From NCBI GenBank assembly GCA_963210315.1, contig OY723238.1:1736001-1800000 (forward strand): a stretch of DNA of 64,000 nt. Reading direction: 5' to 3'. The notes beneath the pieces were generated by a model. That model did no database searches. It saw nothing but the letters and a program-made list of their open reading frames with translations, and was not told the origin of the DNA. This DNA is from Rhynchopus euleeides. Taxonomy: Eukaryota; Euglenozoa; Diplonemea; Diplonemida; Diplonemidae. The first letter of the stretch is position 1; every line of letters starts with the position of its first letter. The translations under genes and the position numbers were made by a program. Positions 44,908 to 56,065 of the stretch are shown in pieces.

Positions 44908-45245
44908 TGATGGAGGCGGGTGGCGGGCTGCCCTTGTTTCTAGGAGGCTGCCGCGATGAGTGAACTGGGCAGCGGCAGACGTTGTTTGAGTTGCGAGGCG
45001 AGAGGGGCAGACCTCGAACTAATTCTTGTCGGTCGTCGTGAGGGTGGCCCAGCGCTTGGAGGGGGGGGGGGTTAGGGGGGGGGGGTTAAGCTGTCCCAGG
45101 AGGTCAAATTTTCACATACCGCCTCTGAGCCCCGTAGGGGCTGGTAATGGCTGGAAATCGGTCCAATATGGCCCAAATTCGGTGGAAACCAGCTGAACTG
45201 GGGGTTTTGAGGCCAAGAAACGGTTTTTTTCGCCTATGTTTTTTT
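44908..45245. other. Spacer downstream of the lipase-like gene
   Basis: G-rich runs near 45060-45085 and nothing else recognised. Confidence 0.5.
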
Positions 45246-46228
45246 GTGGCAAGGGGTTTGTACCTCAGGCAGGGCCAGTACGACATGCCCGACCGCTCGG
45301 CATGTCCTGTGCCAGCCGATCGCTGACAATCGTCTCTTTCAGGTCAGTTCTCAGTATATTGCCGTAGGGAAGGCCAATTTCCTCACTGATGGTCACCAAT
45401 TCAGCTTTTTTGGGCTTCAGAAAAGTGCGTAGATACACCCCCTTTGTGGTGCTGTGCAGTACACAGCCAGCACACCTCATGAGCCTGATCGCGTTCTTCT
45501 GCCTGCTCTCGAGCGATGGGAAGCTCTTGGTCAGTAGGAGTGTCACACCAATATTTTTCCGGTGATGTTTGGCCCTCGTCAGCTTGCCGAGGCGTCCAGT
45601 ATTGCTGTACCCAAAGCGCAGTAATACTGTACTGGGGAGTCTATGAGGCCCTCTGAATGTCATGATTCTGAGCCAGTCGCTGATACGGTTCCTCCGCAGC
45701 AGCGCATGGCAGCTGTCAGCCGCCAGGATCCTTTGCGTCCTCTTCTGTTCTGGAGGGCTCCTCACCCGCCCACGCAAACGTGACTGCAGAATCCGAGCCG
45801 CACCCCCCAACGCAAGCCGGGTCAGCCTTAGGGCGCCGCAGACAACCTGACCTAACGCGGACAACCTGACCGACACCGTCAACGAGCTGGACATCATCGC
45901 CTGGACACAGCCTCCGCCGAAGCACACTGGCTTCTCTTGGGCAGCCGAGCGTCAGAGGAACCACACGGGCATCCGAGGGCACCCGATCCGCAGGAAGACC
46001 CTTCCCGCAGTGCTGTACGGGCACCTGCGGAGGGTGTGCTTCCAGGAGGGTCTGGGGTGGATCTGGGCAGGGCAGCAGAGGCGGCGCCACATCCGGATGG
46101 AGTACGGGTTGAATCGGGACATCTCCGGCGAGGCCTCGTGCCTCTGTATCACCGCACTTCAGGTAGTTTCAAATTTTTTTGGTGCAACCCCTTGCCTACA
46201 AAAGCCTCAGGTACAAACCCCTTGCCAC
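45246..46228. mobile_element. About 1-kb element with GTGGCAAGGGGTTTGTACCT ends
   Basis: GTGGCAAGGGGTTTGTACCT at the left has its exact inverse at 46209-46228. No clear target duplication was found. Inside, both strands carry coherent but broken frames (minus 45265-45927; plus about 45857-46153, for example ELDIIAWTQPPPKHTGFSWA and FQEGLGWIWAGQQRRRH), so the element contains remnants of coding sequence. Confidence 0.6.
45265..45927 (-). CDS. Unrecognised frame inside the 45-46 kb element
   Basis: 220 codons, basic and with natural-looking composition (RISDWLRIMTFRGPHRLPS, later KKAELVTISEEIGLPYGN). I recognise no domain. It runs nearly to the left TIR, so it may be the element's own protein or part of a spliced one. 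Confidence 0.3.
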   Translation of the reverse strand: MCFGGGCVQAMMSSSLTVSVRLSALGQVVCGALRLTRLALGGAARILQSRLRGRVRSPPEQKRTQRILAADSCHALLRRNRISDWLRIMTFRGPHRLPSTVLLRFGYSNTGRLGKLTRAKHHRKNIGVTLLLTKSFPSLESRQKNAIRLMRCAGCVLHSTTKGVYLRTFLKPKKAELVTISEEIGLPYGNILRTDLKETIVSDRLAQDMPSGRACRTGPA

Positions 46229-46390
46229 CCCTATAGCCATACCCGAGAAATGCCTCGGATAGGGCTATATTGGTGGTCTGATGTGGTATTTTGCGCCGCA
46301 GACCTACCTAGGGTGCGAGAAACCCCATGACGAGGTGTTGTGCTCGATTTTTGGAAAAGTTGCCCTGGGACGCAAAAAATGGACTTAACC

Positions 46391-47332
46391 CCCCCCCCTA
46401 GGGCAGCGTTTAACCAAAACGCCTCAAAAACGCGTTTTGGGTAAAATCATCAAAACGAAACGTTTCAAAACGTCAAAACGTTTTCGTTTTTTATCAAAAA
46501 CGCGTTTTTTTGGAATCTCGCGGAACGTCAAAAAAAACGCCCAAGTGGCCTGCAGCCCACCCATGCAATGTGAAGGGAAATGTGGCTTGCGCGACAGAAC
46601 GGTGTGGGAAATTCAGGGAGAGAACACTTCCGGCATGATCATTGCTAGCAGCACCCATCTCGATCAGCTCAACGTACTCCCATTACCGGATGGTTGAGAG
46701 AGAGGACCCAACTTCTGGCCGAAGGACACTGGTTCCGCTCTGTGAGGACTTGTCTTTGAACGCACTACACGAACATTCACAGCCGTCTGTGCGAATAGCC
46801 ACACGGTGGCCAGGACGGTTGGGATATCCCATGTGGGAGAACAGGATGGGATATCCCACCGGGGATAGCGACCGGGACACCGGGAGTGCGCGTGTTCCCC
46901 CCTGTGAGAACACGTGCCCTCCCCTGTGGGATAGCGACCATCACCCATGTGGGATGCCCCATTAGGATATCGATATCCCATATTAGTGCTGCAAACCCGC
47001 AAGCTAGTCATTACCCAGCTCTTCAAACCATGAGGCAGTGCATACCAGCATTGCCCTGAGGATTCGGCGTGGGCTGATTCGGCGTGGGGCTGGGTGAAGG
47101 GCGAATCTGCTGCGATCTGGGCGTCTGCGATGTGGTATTCATCGCAAGCCGCCACTTACTGCAGGACGGCTGGCCCTAGCCTAGGCTAGGCTGGCCCTTC
47201 CCCTAGTAAAAACCCCAAGTACTGATGACGTTTCAAAACGCGTTTTTTTCGAGCTGTGCCGTTTTCATAAAACGAAACGTTTTAAAACGTGAAACGTTTT
47301 AGCGTTTTTTTTAACGCTGCCCTAGGGGGGGG
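46391..47332. mobile_element. About 0.94-kb element with CCTAGGGCAGCGTT ends
   Basis: The left end, a C run then CTAGGGCAGCGTTTAACC, is mirrored at the right by TTTAACGCTGCCCTAG and a G run. Subterminal sequences are packed with AAACG/CGTTTT words (AAAACGAAACGTTTC at 46452; AAAACGAAACGTTTTAAAAC at 47268). The centre (46810-46990) holds palindromic GGGATATCCCA and repeats of TGTGGGATAGCGACC. There is no coding capacity. Ends of this type occur in hAT MITEs, but no 8-bp duplication can be read because the borders are homopolymeric. Confidence 0.65.
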
Positions 47333-48960
47333 GGGGGGTACCCTACCCACCCACCCCCTATTTGGGGGTACAGGGGGGGTGGGCAGGGTACCCCCCTCCC
47401 CCCCCGACAGCATAGCTTCCGATAAGAATCCGACCCCCAGACCCCTCCGACCCCCGACCCCCCCTTAGCAAAACTACCCCCCCCTCCCAAAAAATCTCAG
47501 GGGTTTCCCGAGGAAACGCGGTTCCCCCCTCTCCTGCGTTGTTTGGGCTCCGTGCGGATCGTAGTGGGGTCACTTTGTTGGTGTAGGTGCCACAGAACAC
47601 CTCTGAAATGCGGATGTGGTTCCTTGAGAAAAGGGGGGGTCGGAACCTCGGGGGTCGGAATCCGACCCCCGACCCCCCGACCCCCTCCCGACCCCCCATT
47701 TTTCGGGGGTCGGAGGGGGTCGGGGCTATATCCCGACCCCCCATTCTTGGGGGGGTCAGGATCCGGAAGATGGGGGGTCTGAAACTGTGGTCAAACTCGG
47801 GTTGGAATTTTCGCGTTTTTTCTCGGGGGTCGTAGAATGGGGTCGGAAACTAGGGGTTGGAATATGGGGGGGTCGGCCCCCCTCCCGACCCCCCACACGG
47901 GGTTTTCAAAACCCCGTTCTTTGGACTATTTGGAGTTTGTGCGGATCGTAGTGGGGTCATTTCGTGGGTCTTGGGACCAAGCTTCAACGACGAAACATGG
48001 GTCTGGTCCAGGTACTGTCATGGGAGGACGTGGCTGGGAGGCACACCATGCCACCCACCCACCCAGCGGGACCCTCCCGACCCCCTCCTCGGGTTTTTCA
48101 AAAATCCGTTCTTTTGAAAGTTTGGAGTTTGTGCGGATCGCAGTGGGGTCATTTTTGACATGGGGTGCCTATTAACACCCCTTATTGGTGGTCCCCATTC
48201 AGGCCACATTCCTTAGGAAATAGTAAGGCGACCCCCTCGGACCCCCCCTCCCGACCCCCGACCCCCGCTTATCGGAAGCTATGCCCGACAGGGGGGGTAC
48301 CCTACCCACGGTAGGTCCCGCTAAGAGGGGGTCGGGGGTCGGAGGGGTCGCCTTACTATTTCCTCAGGAATGTGGCCTGAATAGGGACCACCAATAAGGG
48401 GTGTCCATGGGCACCCCATGTCAAAAATGACCCCACTGCGATCCGCACAAATTCCAAATATTCAAAAGAACGGGTTTTTGAAAAACCCGAGGAGGGGGTC
48501 GGGAGGGTCCCGCTGGGTGGGTGGGTGGCATGGTGTGCCTCCCAGTCACTTCCTCCCATGACAGTACCTGGACCAGACCCATGTTTCGTCGTTGAAGCTT
48601 GGTCCCAAGACCCACGAAATGACCCCACTACGATCCGTACAAGCTTCAAATAGTTCAAAGAACGAGGTTTTAAAAACCCCGTGCGGGGGGTGCCCACAGG
48701 GTCGGTGGGTGTGTGCTGTGTGCCTGGCTGCCTCTGTGGGTCTGGTTCAGTGCCTGAACCAGACCCACGTTTTATGGGGGATGGCTGGCACCTTTTTCTA
48801 CAAAATGACCCCACTACAATCCGCACGGAGCTCAAATAATGCAATAACACCAGTTTGGAGAGAGCGTGGCGCGTAGCCGGTACTTTGGCATAGGGTAGGG
48901 TGGGTACCCCCCCCACCCACCCTGTCGTCGTCGTGGAGATCCCCAAAAATTAGTTCGAGG
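47333..48960. repeat. Long inverted repeat with GATCCGCAC units and GGGGTCGG arrays
   Basis: The arms 47893-48245 and 48340-48690 are inverted copies of about 350 bp, centred near 48290; for example CCTTATTGGTGGTCCCCATT at 48181 and its near-inverse AATAGGGACCACCAATAAGG at 48380. Each arm has two TGCGGATCG[T/C]AGTGGGGTCA units. A further inverted pair, TATCGGAAGCTATG/CATAGCTTCCGATA (47410 and 48269), and GGTACCCTACCCAC words at 47337, 48298 and 48905 frame the block. Runs of GGGGGTCGG and its inverse fill the rest. There is no gene. Confidence 0.75.
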
Positions 48961-51050
48961 GCTGGAGAGGGGGCCCCTCCGCTGTGACGCGGCCACGCCG
49001 CGTTCTTTTTGTTTGGCGATGGGGGGGGGGGAGGGGGAGCGGGTGATAGTGCCCAGGTGTGGCCTTCTCAGTGAAGGGGTTTCTTATCCGGGGGGGGGGC
49101 GGGGGGAGGGTGCCTCTGTGGCGGTGGATGATTCTCGCAAAAGAATAGCGGGTGGCATGTCTCTGCTTTGCTTGTGTGGGCCCATTTCCCCTTTCCGTTC
49201 TGCCTTTTATTTGGGCCGGCACCGAGCACACAATGCATCAGCGTGCGTCTATAGCACACAGGCATACCTTAGACATGATGCCGCTACCAACAAGAGACCA
49301 CTGCCGCAGAGGGCACGACACTTTCCTGGCCCCCCTGGAGGAGAAGCGCGTCGCTGAGAGGTGAGCGGGCCATGCACCCCTGCCCTGCCAGGGTCAGAGT
49401 GGTGGTGGGGTGGATGTGTGGGCTGTCGGTGGGGTGATGCCTGCTGGTCTGGCTTGGCCCCACGCAGCATAACCAGTTTAACGCGTGCCTCGGTCTTTCT
49501 CCATTCGGTGCGGTACACGTGTGTTGGATTTGAGTGCCGAAGCCCCTTCACGTCCCATGCACAGTCAGGGTGTGGGAGGGGAGTTGGAGGGTCTTCTGGC
49601 GTGAAGGGTGATATGCCACAGGGTTGCGATTACCGCCACGCCTACAACGTAGTTCACCGCACATGCGAAGTGTGCCAACAGAGTAAACGTAAACGATACA
49701 AACGTTGGGGACTTCACCACCCAGCACAGTCTCGAACGGCTCGTCAGTGAGTCAGGACTCACCGGGGAGTGAAGCCCCAACGACCCATGTTTTGTTTTGG
49801 CTGCAGCGCGGGAGATGCTTGCTACCTCTACTGCACGCATTGCTTCTCGCAGGCAGGTGTGGCAGTGTGGGTGAGGGTGCTGTCATGTCCCTTCTTTTTG
49901 TCCAAATGTCCGAAGCGCCCCCCCCCGGGTTTTGCTGATGCGCCGTGAGAATGGGCCAAAAAGACATTCAACCGGGGGGTCTGCAGGATGGAAAACAAAT
50001 CGGGGGAAAATGGGGGGGGGGGCGGGTCGGGGAATGAGTTTCCCGCAGAACGCACGAAGAACACGCAGAGGCAAACAAAATACGGGGCAGCGTGCCTCCC
50101 CCCCTGGTATTCCACAAACCGGCGAACGTGCTAACCAACGGGGGACATGATGTCCAATTGGGCCCGATCTAGGTGGGGCCGTATTCGCATAACATGATTT
50201 TTCCTGCAGCTGATGTTCCCCCCCCCCTCCTCCTCCTCCCCTCCCAACGAAGGCTACACTTCCGAGGCAATCTGTTCAGAACATCCACAGCCACACATGA
50301 GGAGGCACAGGGTGTCCCGCACTCTTTTGCGAGGACAATGAGGTCCTTCGCTTAGAGAAGTGCAGAGAAGTGAGTCTCCCCACAAAGGGGGGGGGGGAAG
50401 GCAGACAAACTGGGACAGCTTGGCACAGAACCCGGTTTACAGAATGGTGGCAACTCTACCCCTGCGTCGGGTTTGTTGACACGCCTTTGTTTTGCCACGC
50501 ATCCTCCACACAACACACACACACACAACCCCCCCACACACAGACACAATAGAGACGCGCCTAGAGCATTCTTCACACAAGGCTTTTCGCCTGACCCCCT
50601 CCCCGAGACCCACCCTATCCCATCCCAATCCCTTCTCTGCATCAGTTCTTGTCTCTCTTTCTCCTCCTCCCTGCTGCATCCCCCTTCCCCACCCAGCACC
50701 CCCAAACAAGGATATCAAAATAATCAGCGTTTAGTGGATATTCAGATTTTCTCGCCCCCCCCCCCCCCCACCCCTATTTTCCCCCAGACATACACAGCGC
50801 CACCCCGCTGCCTCCGCCGACCCCCCCTCTAAATTCTTAACATAGGGCTGAGGTAGGGAGCGGGGTGCGCCGCATCGCGACAGCGCCACCCCTCTGTCAC
50901 TCTCTCTGACCCCCCACCCCCCTTCGCCCTATACTCCTTTATTTCCGACCTTTGTTCTATCGATGATCAGCAGCTAGCTGAGTTGGCGGGGGGGGGGGGG
51001 TGGGGGTGTGCCGCGAAAAATATTGTCCAAAAAAAAGAGCGGCGTCTATA
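48961..51050. other. Intergenic region, no supported gene
   Basis: G/C runs, CA repeats (50510-50550) and no domain-bearing frame. The final 100 bases before 51051 contain a G run and an A-rich stretch (CCAAAAAAAAGAGCGG) just upstream of the next start codon. Confidence 0.5.
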
Positions 51051-51905
51051 ATGTTCACCCTTCGGATTGGCGATCGGAAAAAGCCGCCGCAGCGAGTGGA
51101 GGGGATTGAACACACCATGACGCTGGATGGGGTGCGGCAGCTGTCGGCTTGGGTCCTCCGCGGTTCGTCCCCTCCTGAGGAGCCAGGCGTGTGGAAGCTG
51201 GTGATCGACGGAAAAACCTTCGACTTCACAGGGGATGACACCCTCGGATCGCGCGAGCTATGCCAATGCGGCGTCCAGAACAGCTCGCTGGTGCTTGTCT
51301 ACTTCGACGACACTGCAGGCAGCCCCCCACCGCGCCGCGCATCCCAACCCCCGCAGTGCCCCGCCCCACCGGGACCAACTGTTGAGTCCAACCCTCTGTC
51401 GGTGCGCCGCACCCCGACAGACGCAGACCTGCTGCTGCTTGGGACCTTCAACGAGATAGGGGTCCACCCCGAATCTGGAGACCTGTGGTTTGGCGACAGC
51501 GAGCAGGGTCCCTCCCCGGGTGTGCCTGCGCCTGCCGCCGTGCGGATCGTGCCGCTGCGGCAGAGGCGGCAGGATGTGGGCCTCCGGAGGGGATCGCAGC
51601 ACTGGGTGTTGAATTTCTCGGGCGAGCTGTTTCCCGCCGACAGGGCTCAGTGGAGCTTCCGGGTGTCGTGCGATGCTGAGGACGGGGACTCGGCAGCCCT
51701 GCTGGCCTCCATCAACAGCCGCCTCTTTGGGTTCCGCGTGTGGAGCGCCGAGGTGGCCCCCTCGAGGTCCTTCCTCACAATACGCTTTGCGATGGAGCGG
51801 AACGCTGCGACGTGGGCGCACAGAAGGTCCGCAACGCTGTCGCAGCTGCCCCTTGATGTGCTGCGGAGGGTCATGGCGTACCTCTCGCCCTGTGGTGAGC
51901 TGGAG
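51051..51905 (+). CDS. First exon of a gene with ubiquitin-like N terminus and F-box start
   Basis: 285 codons from ATG 51051 to an in-phase donor (CTGGAG|GTATGT). Residues 1-88 look like a ubiquitin-like fold (MFTLRIGDR start, LVIDGKTFDFTGDDTL, SSLVLVYFD end). A Pro-rich linker follows. Residues about 120-250 form a compact domain (FNEIGVHPESGDLWF, LNFSGELFPADRAQWSF, FRVWSAEVAPSRSFLTI) that I cannot name. The end, ATLSQLPLDVLRRVMAYLSP, is a typical F-box beginning, cut by the intron. F-box proteins bind Skp1 and choose substrates of SCF ubiquitin ligases. The remaining exons were not identified; acceptors near 52001 and 52026 give no convincing continuation. The neighbouring Ubl-WD40 genes support a ubiquitin-related cluster. 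Confidence 0.7.
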
Positions 51906-54601
51906 GTATGTTGCTGGCTTGTGTGGTCTGTGGGATGTTTTAGAGGGGAGGGTCTCAGAGCCCTCGTAGAGTAGAGGGTCCGTCCCCTTTCTGATTTGCA
52001 GACACAAAGTTGTTTTCCTGCTACAGGGGATCATGTCGGTGTCAAAAAAGATAGTAGGGCAGTGGGGCTGTCAGGCCTGTTGAAATTCGCATATGTAGCA
52101 AATATTCACAAAAATACAGAGAGTCCACCGCAGCGCTTTGGGCAACATATGCAGTTGCTTATTGTTCTTCCCAGATTTGGCGCACAAAACAACAGGCTCA
52201 TCTCTCCTGTATTGACACACACCGCACCTGCAGATATCTCTTATCGACAAGTCGACACGCCTGCCGCTTGCCCTGGGGTCCTTTACCCCCTGCCTGCCTG
52301 GAGGCAGCATTCCAGAAGGGCTTCTAAACCCCGGGACGAGCTCTGCCTTTGCAGGGACTTAGAGATGGAGTCTGGTACTGCCTGCAGTATGCACACAGTG
52401 GCAGGGTTGAGTGTCACACCCCGGATGGCAGCACACACTAGTTGTAGGCCTTCGCCCATTCTCTAACACACCCCGCGTGCTCAAGAGAATTGCATGCGGG
52501 ATTGGGTCTGGCCCATCATAGCTTAATGCATCGCATTTCGCCAGCGGTTTAGACGCATTGTCTTCTGAGTGTTGTCAGCGCAAAGAACCACCACTGGTGA
52601 CACCCAGTGGCAGTCATAGCCACAGGAGGCCTTCGCTCTGTGCCACTGTGTGTCAAACTGTGTCACTCTGCAGCCAGTGTTGCGAGGGGGGCTCACATTT
52701 TCTCACGGACTTTTCTGCATTCCTGAGCGAAGACCCCCACTGGGGCCATTAGGCGATGTGCAGCACATGCCGCGCCTTCTGCCTACGGGAAGGGAGGCCG
52801 AGCCCGTGGGCGTGCTCGCAAATCAGTGGGATGTCGTGTGGATGGTGGCACACACTCGCAGCGTGCGAGAGGTTGCTGGCGGCGCGGGGGGTGGGTGGGG
52901 AGTGGAGGGAGAGTGAGAAGGGGGGGTGAATTGCTCTGCTATTCTATCTGTAGATTGCGAGTGCCCTACCCCCCCCCCCCCCCCCCCCCCCCCCGCCCCA
53001 TGCGTGCTTCGGCGCGGGCCACCCCCTCGTGACATGCGCTCCACCCGCCCCCCCTGCTCCCGACCCGCCCTGAGGGAAGAGGCGAAGGTGGTTGCATTGA
53101 GGGGGGCCCCAAGGTTGCTCTCAGGGGAACCGGTTTCAGATTCCCGACCCACTCTGCCAGGTGCTACCCAACGCTTTCTAAAAAAAAATATCAGTCACTG
53201 TGTGGGGAGGTAGTGGTCGCGCTAATTCACACCCCACTCCCAGCATTTTTCGAAAACATTTTGTTCGAGAACATTTTGTTAGTTCGGCGGAGCCAACTGG
53301 GGAAACTTTCTGTGCCTTTAGCTGGATCGTGCGTCCCCACTCACACCACTTCATCAGACCGGGGAGTGGTGTACACAAAGAGTGGGGTCTGCGTTCCAAC
53401 AAAACAACTTTCGGCAGTAATTGGTTTGTTGTCTCGTTTTGCTGTCACTTTACGATCCAGCGGGGGCACAGATAGTTTTTGAGGGATATGCACACACCGA
53501 TCACTTGCTCTTGATGTGATCTCCGCTGGCACACACACGCGGTTTTCACTAAGGCGTCAGCAAACCCAAGCTCTGGCGTCGCCCTGCCCTATACTAGCCT
53601 TCTGATCCCTTCTCTGTGTGCCAACATTGTGTCACGGCGCTCACTTTTTTCCTGCACTGGGAGCGCACCGTGCTGTGCTAGGCCCCGTGCTCATTACGAT
53701 AGACGGCGTTGTCGGATGGGGGCGACAGCTGCCTGACAGCGAAAGCGACTTTCCACAGCTTGGGGTTGCAGGGCATTCAAACTCTGGTGATGGCCGTCCC
53801 GGCATCTCGCTGATCTGTCGTCACACGTTGTATTGGTGGCATGAAACAAGATCCGGCGTCCGGAATGTGTTTGTTTGTGCAACCGGGATGTTAATCTGCC
53901 GAATGAAGGTGATTGTACTGATAAGGCAGAGAATCAAAAGATGCAGAGAACTCCTTTTTAGGCCCAACACACTTCTCGCCCGAGCGGCTGATTTGCGCGT
54001 TCTACCAAAAACCATCCGAAGGAGGGGATCAGGGTGAGTGGTGGGCGATAGATTGCCGAGCGCCATGGGTCTTCCATGCGTCAACGACGATCTGTATCGC
54101 TATCAGAAAAGTACAATGCCTGGTGGATTTGGATGTGTGTTCACTGGTTGTCTTCGCTTGTTCGTGATGAGATTCACAGTCACCGGAGTAACTTGCCGAT
54201 CATTCCGGAACGGGTTTGTGCGATCAGCTTCGCAACCAGACAGACAACCCCATGCATACAGAGTGTGGTGCAGGATATGTCAGATCAAGCGGCTTGACAG
54301 CCAAGCGGGTAAGGTTCTCTGTGGAAATACAGAGCAGCCCGCCACCCCCAGCCTGCCTGCCGAGCCAGGGAAGGCAGGCAGCTGTAAGAGCGAGAGGGAA
54401 CCGTGTCCGGCGGGATTGCCTCATGACCCGCCTGAGGCGCCCCTTGCCCTGTTCCGGATCCCACATCCATGTGCCGTGTGTTCGCTTGTCGTCCATCTTT
54501 GCCGGTGTTCACCGACCAACACAACACCGTCACCCATGTCAGAATCACGCGTCAGTGTGTGAGGACCGTGGGGTTGTCGTTGAGGGAAAGAGAGGGGAAG
54601 G
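51906..54601. other. Intron and intergenic sequence, no further exon identified
   Basis: Begins with the donor of the F-box gene. A frame open at about 52002-52466 lacks coding character. Contains one CCTTCGCT-family repeat at 52601, a diverged one near 53611 and a 20-base C run at about 52972. The last 60 bases before 54602 are duplicated before 56066. Confidence 0.5.
52601..52745. repeat. Short repeat, CCTTCGCT family, copy 5
   Basis: Starts CACCCAGTGGC and GGCCTTCGCTCTGTGCCACT, has CTCACATTTTCTCACGG and TTTTCTGCATTCC inside, and ends GAGCGAAGACCCCCACTGGG. The ends CCAGTGG/CCACTGG are inverted. This is the longest and clearest copy of the family. Confidence 0.55.
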
Positions 54602-55735
54602 ATGGAAGTGTCGGTGCGTCATGTGGAGAGCGGGCGGAGCTGCGTCGTCGGTGTTGCGGATGGCGGGACCGTGCTCAGCCTGAAGGCGGATGCGGTCAAG
54701 GAGATGTTCGCGGGTTCCATCAACGCAGACCGGGAGGCTGCAGGGCTGGCGGCACGCATCGAAGGGTGTGACGAGGACCTGGACGATGCAGAGCGCGTTG
54801 CCAACACGGGTCTCGAGGTTGGGGATCCTGTCCAGCTCGTCCGCAGGTGGCCACACATCAACGCTCCCGCTGTCTACAACAGGGGGTATGAGTCTGCCGT
54901 CCACTGCATCACACTGTCGAGGTGTGGCACCCTGTGTTCAGTGGGGCACAGGTCAGGACGCATCGCTGTGTTTGACACCACGACTGCTGGTGTGGTGGCG
55001 GGCGTCACACATGGGGACGACGACATTCACTGCACTGCGTTCTCAGTGTGTGGGACGTGGCTGGCAACGTGCTCGGAGGACAGCGCCATCTGCGTGTGGC
55101 TGACAGCAACGTGGGAACAGGTGTGGTGTCTGAAGGAGCACGACACACAAGTGTTTTCTGCAGGGTGGACACACTGTGGACGTCTCGTGTCGGGTGACGA
55201 AGATGGGAAGGTGTGTGTGTGGGACTTGGAGGGCACACCAAGTGCCACAGTGCTGCATGGGCACAGAGATACTGTTTATGGGATTGCAGTGTCAACTACG
55301 AGGATCTTCACCGGGTCAGCTGACAACACCATCGGTGTGTATGACATCAGCACCCTCACCCACACCGACACCCTGTCTAAGCACAGGGCTGGTGTGAACC
55401 ACATCGCCCTGACCAACGACGAGCAGCACCTGGTGTCGTGCTCTGGTGCCAATTCACTGAAGGTGTGGTGCACAACCACCCTCACCTGCATCCGTTCTGT
55501 GGTGTCTGATCGCCCGATCCAGCTTGCCGTGTCACAGCCAGGTGATGTTGTGGCAGTGCTCTCTTATGAACACACCAAGTTGTTCACCCTCAGCACCTTG
55601 GAGTGCTTGGGACAAGTGGAGTCACAGAGTTATGGTGTTGCACTCAGCCCGTGTGGGAGGTGGCTCTTCACACCAAACTCCTCTTCTGTGAATGTGCGTG
55701 CTGTGTGTGACGTTCCGCGTGAGGGCAGCACTTAG
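54602..55735 (+). CDS. Ubiquitin-like/WD40 repeat protein, copy A
   Basis: 377 residues, no intron, TAG stop. Residues 1-82 have the pattern of a ubiquitin-like domain: MEVSVRHVESGR strand pair, DGGTVLSLKADAVKEMF helix, EDLDDAERVANTGLEVGDPV loop and VQLVRRW strand. Residues about 95-370 make seven WD40-type blades (for example CGTWLATCSEDSAICVW, GRLVSGDEDGKVCVWDL, TRIFTGSADNTIGVYDI, NSLKVWCTTTLTC), one complete propeller. Such proteins usually act as binding platforms, often as substrate receptors or ubiquitin-linked adaptors. That role is inferred. A tandem paralog starts 330 bp downstream, with shared 5' and 3' flanks. Confidence 0.85.
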   Translation: MEVSVRHVESGRSCVVGVADGGTVLSLKADAVKEMFAGSINADREAAGLAARIEGCDEDLDDAERVANTGLEVGDPVQLVRRWPHINAPAVYNRGYESAVHCITLSRCGTLCSVGHRSGRIAVFDTTTAGVVAGVTHGDDDIHCTAFSVCGTWLATCSEDSAICVWLTATWEQVWCLKEHDTQVFSAGWTHCGRLVSGDEDGKVCVWDLEGTPSATVLHGHRDTVYGIAVSTTRIFTGSADNTIGVYDISTLTHTDTLSKHRAGVNHIALTNDEQHLVSCSGANSLKVWCTTTLTCIRSVVSDRPIQLAVSQPGDVVAVLSYEHTKLFTLSTLECLGQVESQSYGVALSPCGRWLFTPNSSSVNVRAVCDVPREGST

Positions 55736-56065
55736 GCAACCTCTTCAGCTTCTGTGCTTGCGGTGCACTGCCTTGCTCGTTGCCTCCCAGCACAGCACCT
55801 CCTGACCCTGCTGGTTGGAGGCAGCGTGCACTGCATCTGAGGTGCGACTGCTCAGGATGACACAGTGCTTCCAGACAGCCTCTGCCCCCACCCTTCCAAG
55901 CCCCTCCAACCACACTGCCCCTTGATCCTTTCTGTGCGCTACATCACGTCCCTGTGTTTCTTGTTCCCCACTGTGCCCACCAACATGCCACATTCACCCA
56001 CGTCAGAAGAGTACGTCTGTGCGTGAGGACCGTGGGGTTGTCGTTGAGGGGAAGAGGGGGGAAGG

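Noticed and set aside
52002..52466. Second exon of the F-box gene
   Set aside because: The frame is open after a TTTGCAG acceptor, but its translation has no F-box continuation and no protein-like pattern.
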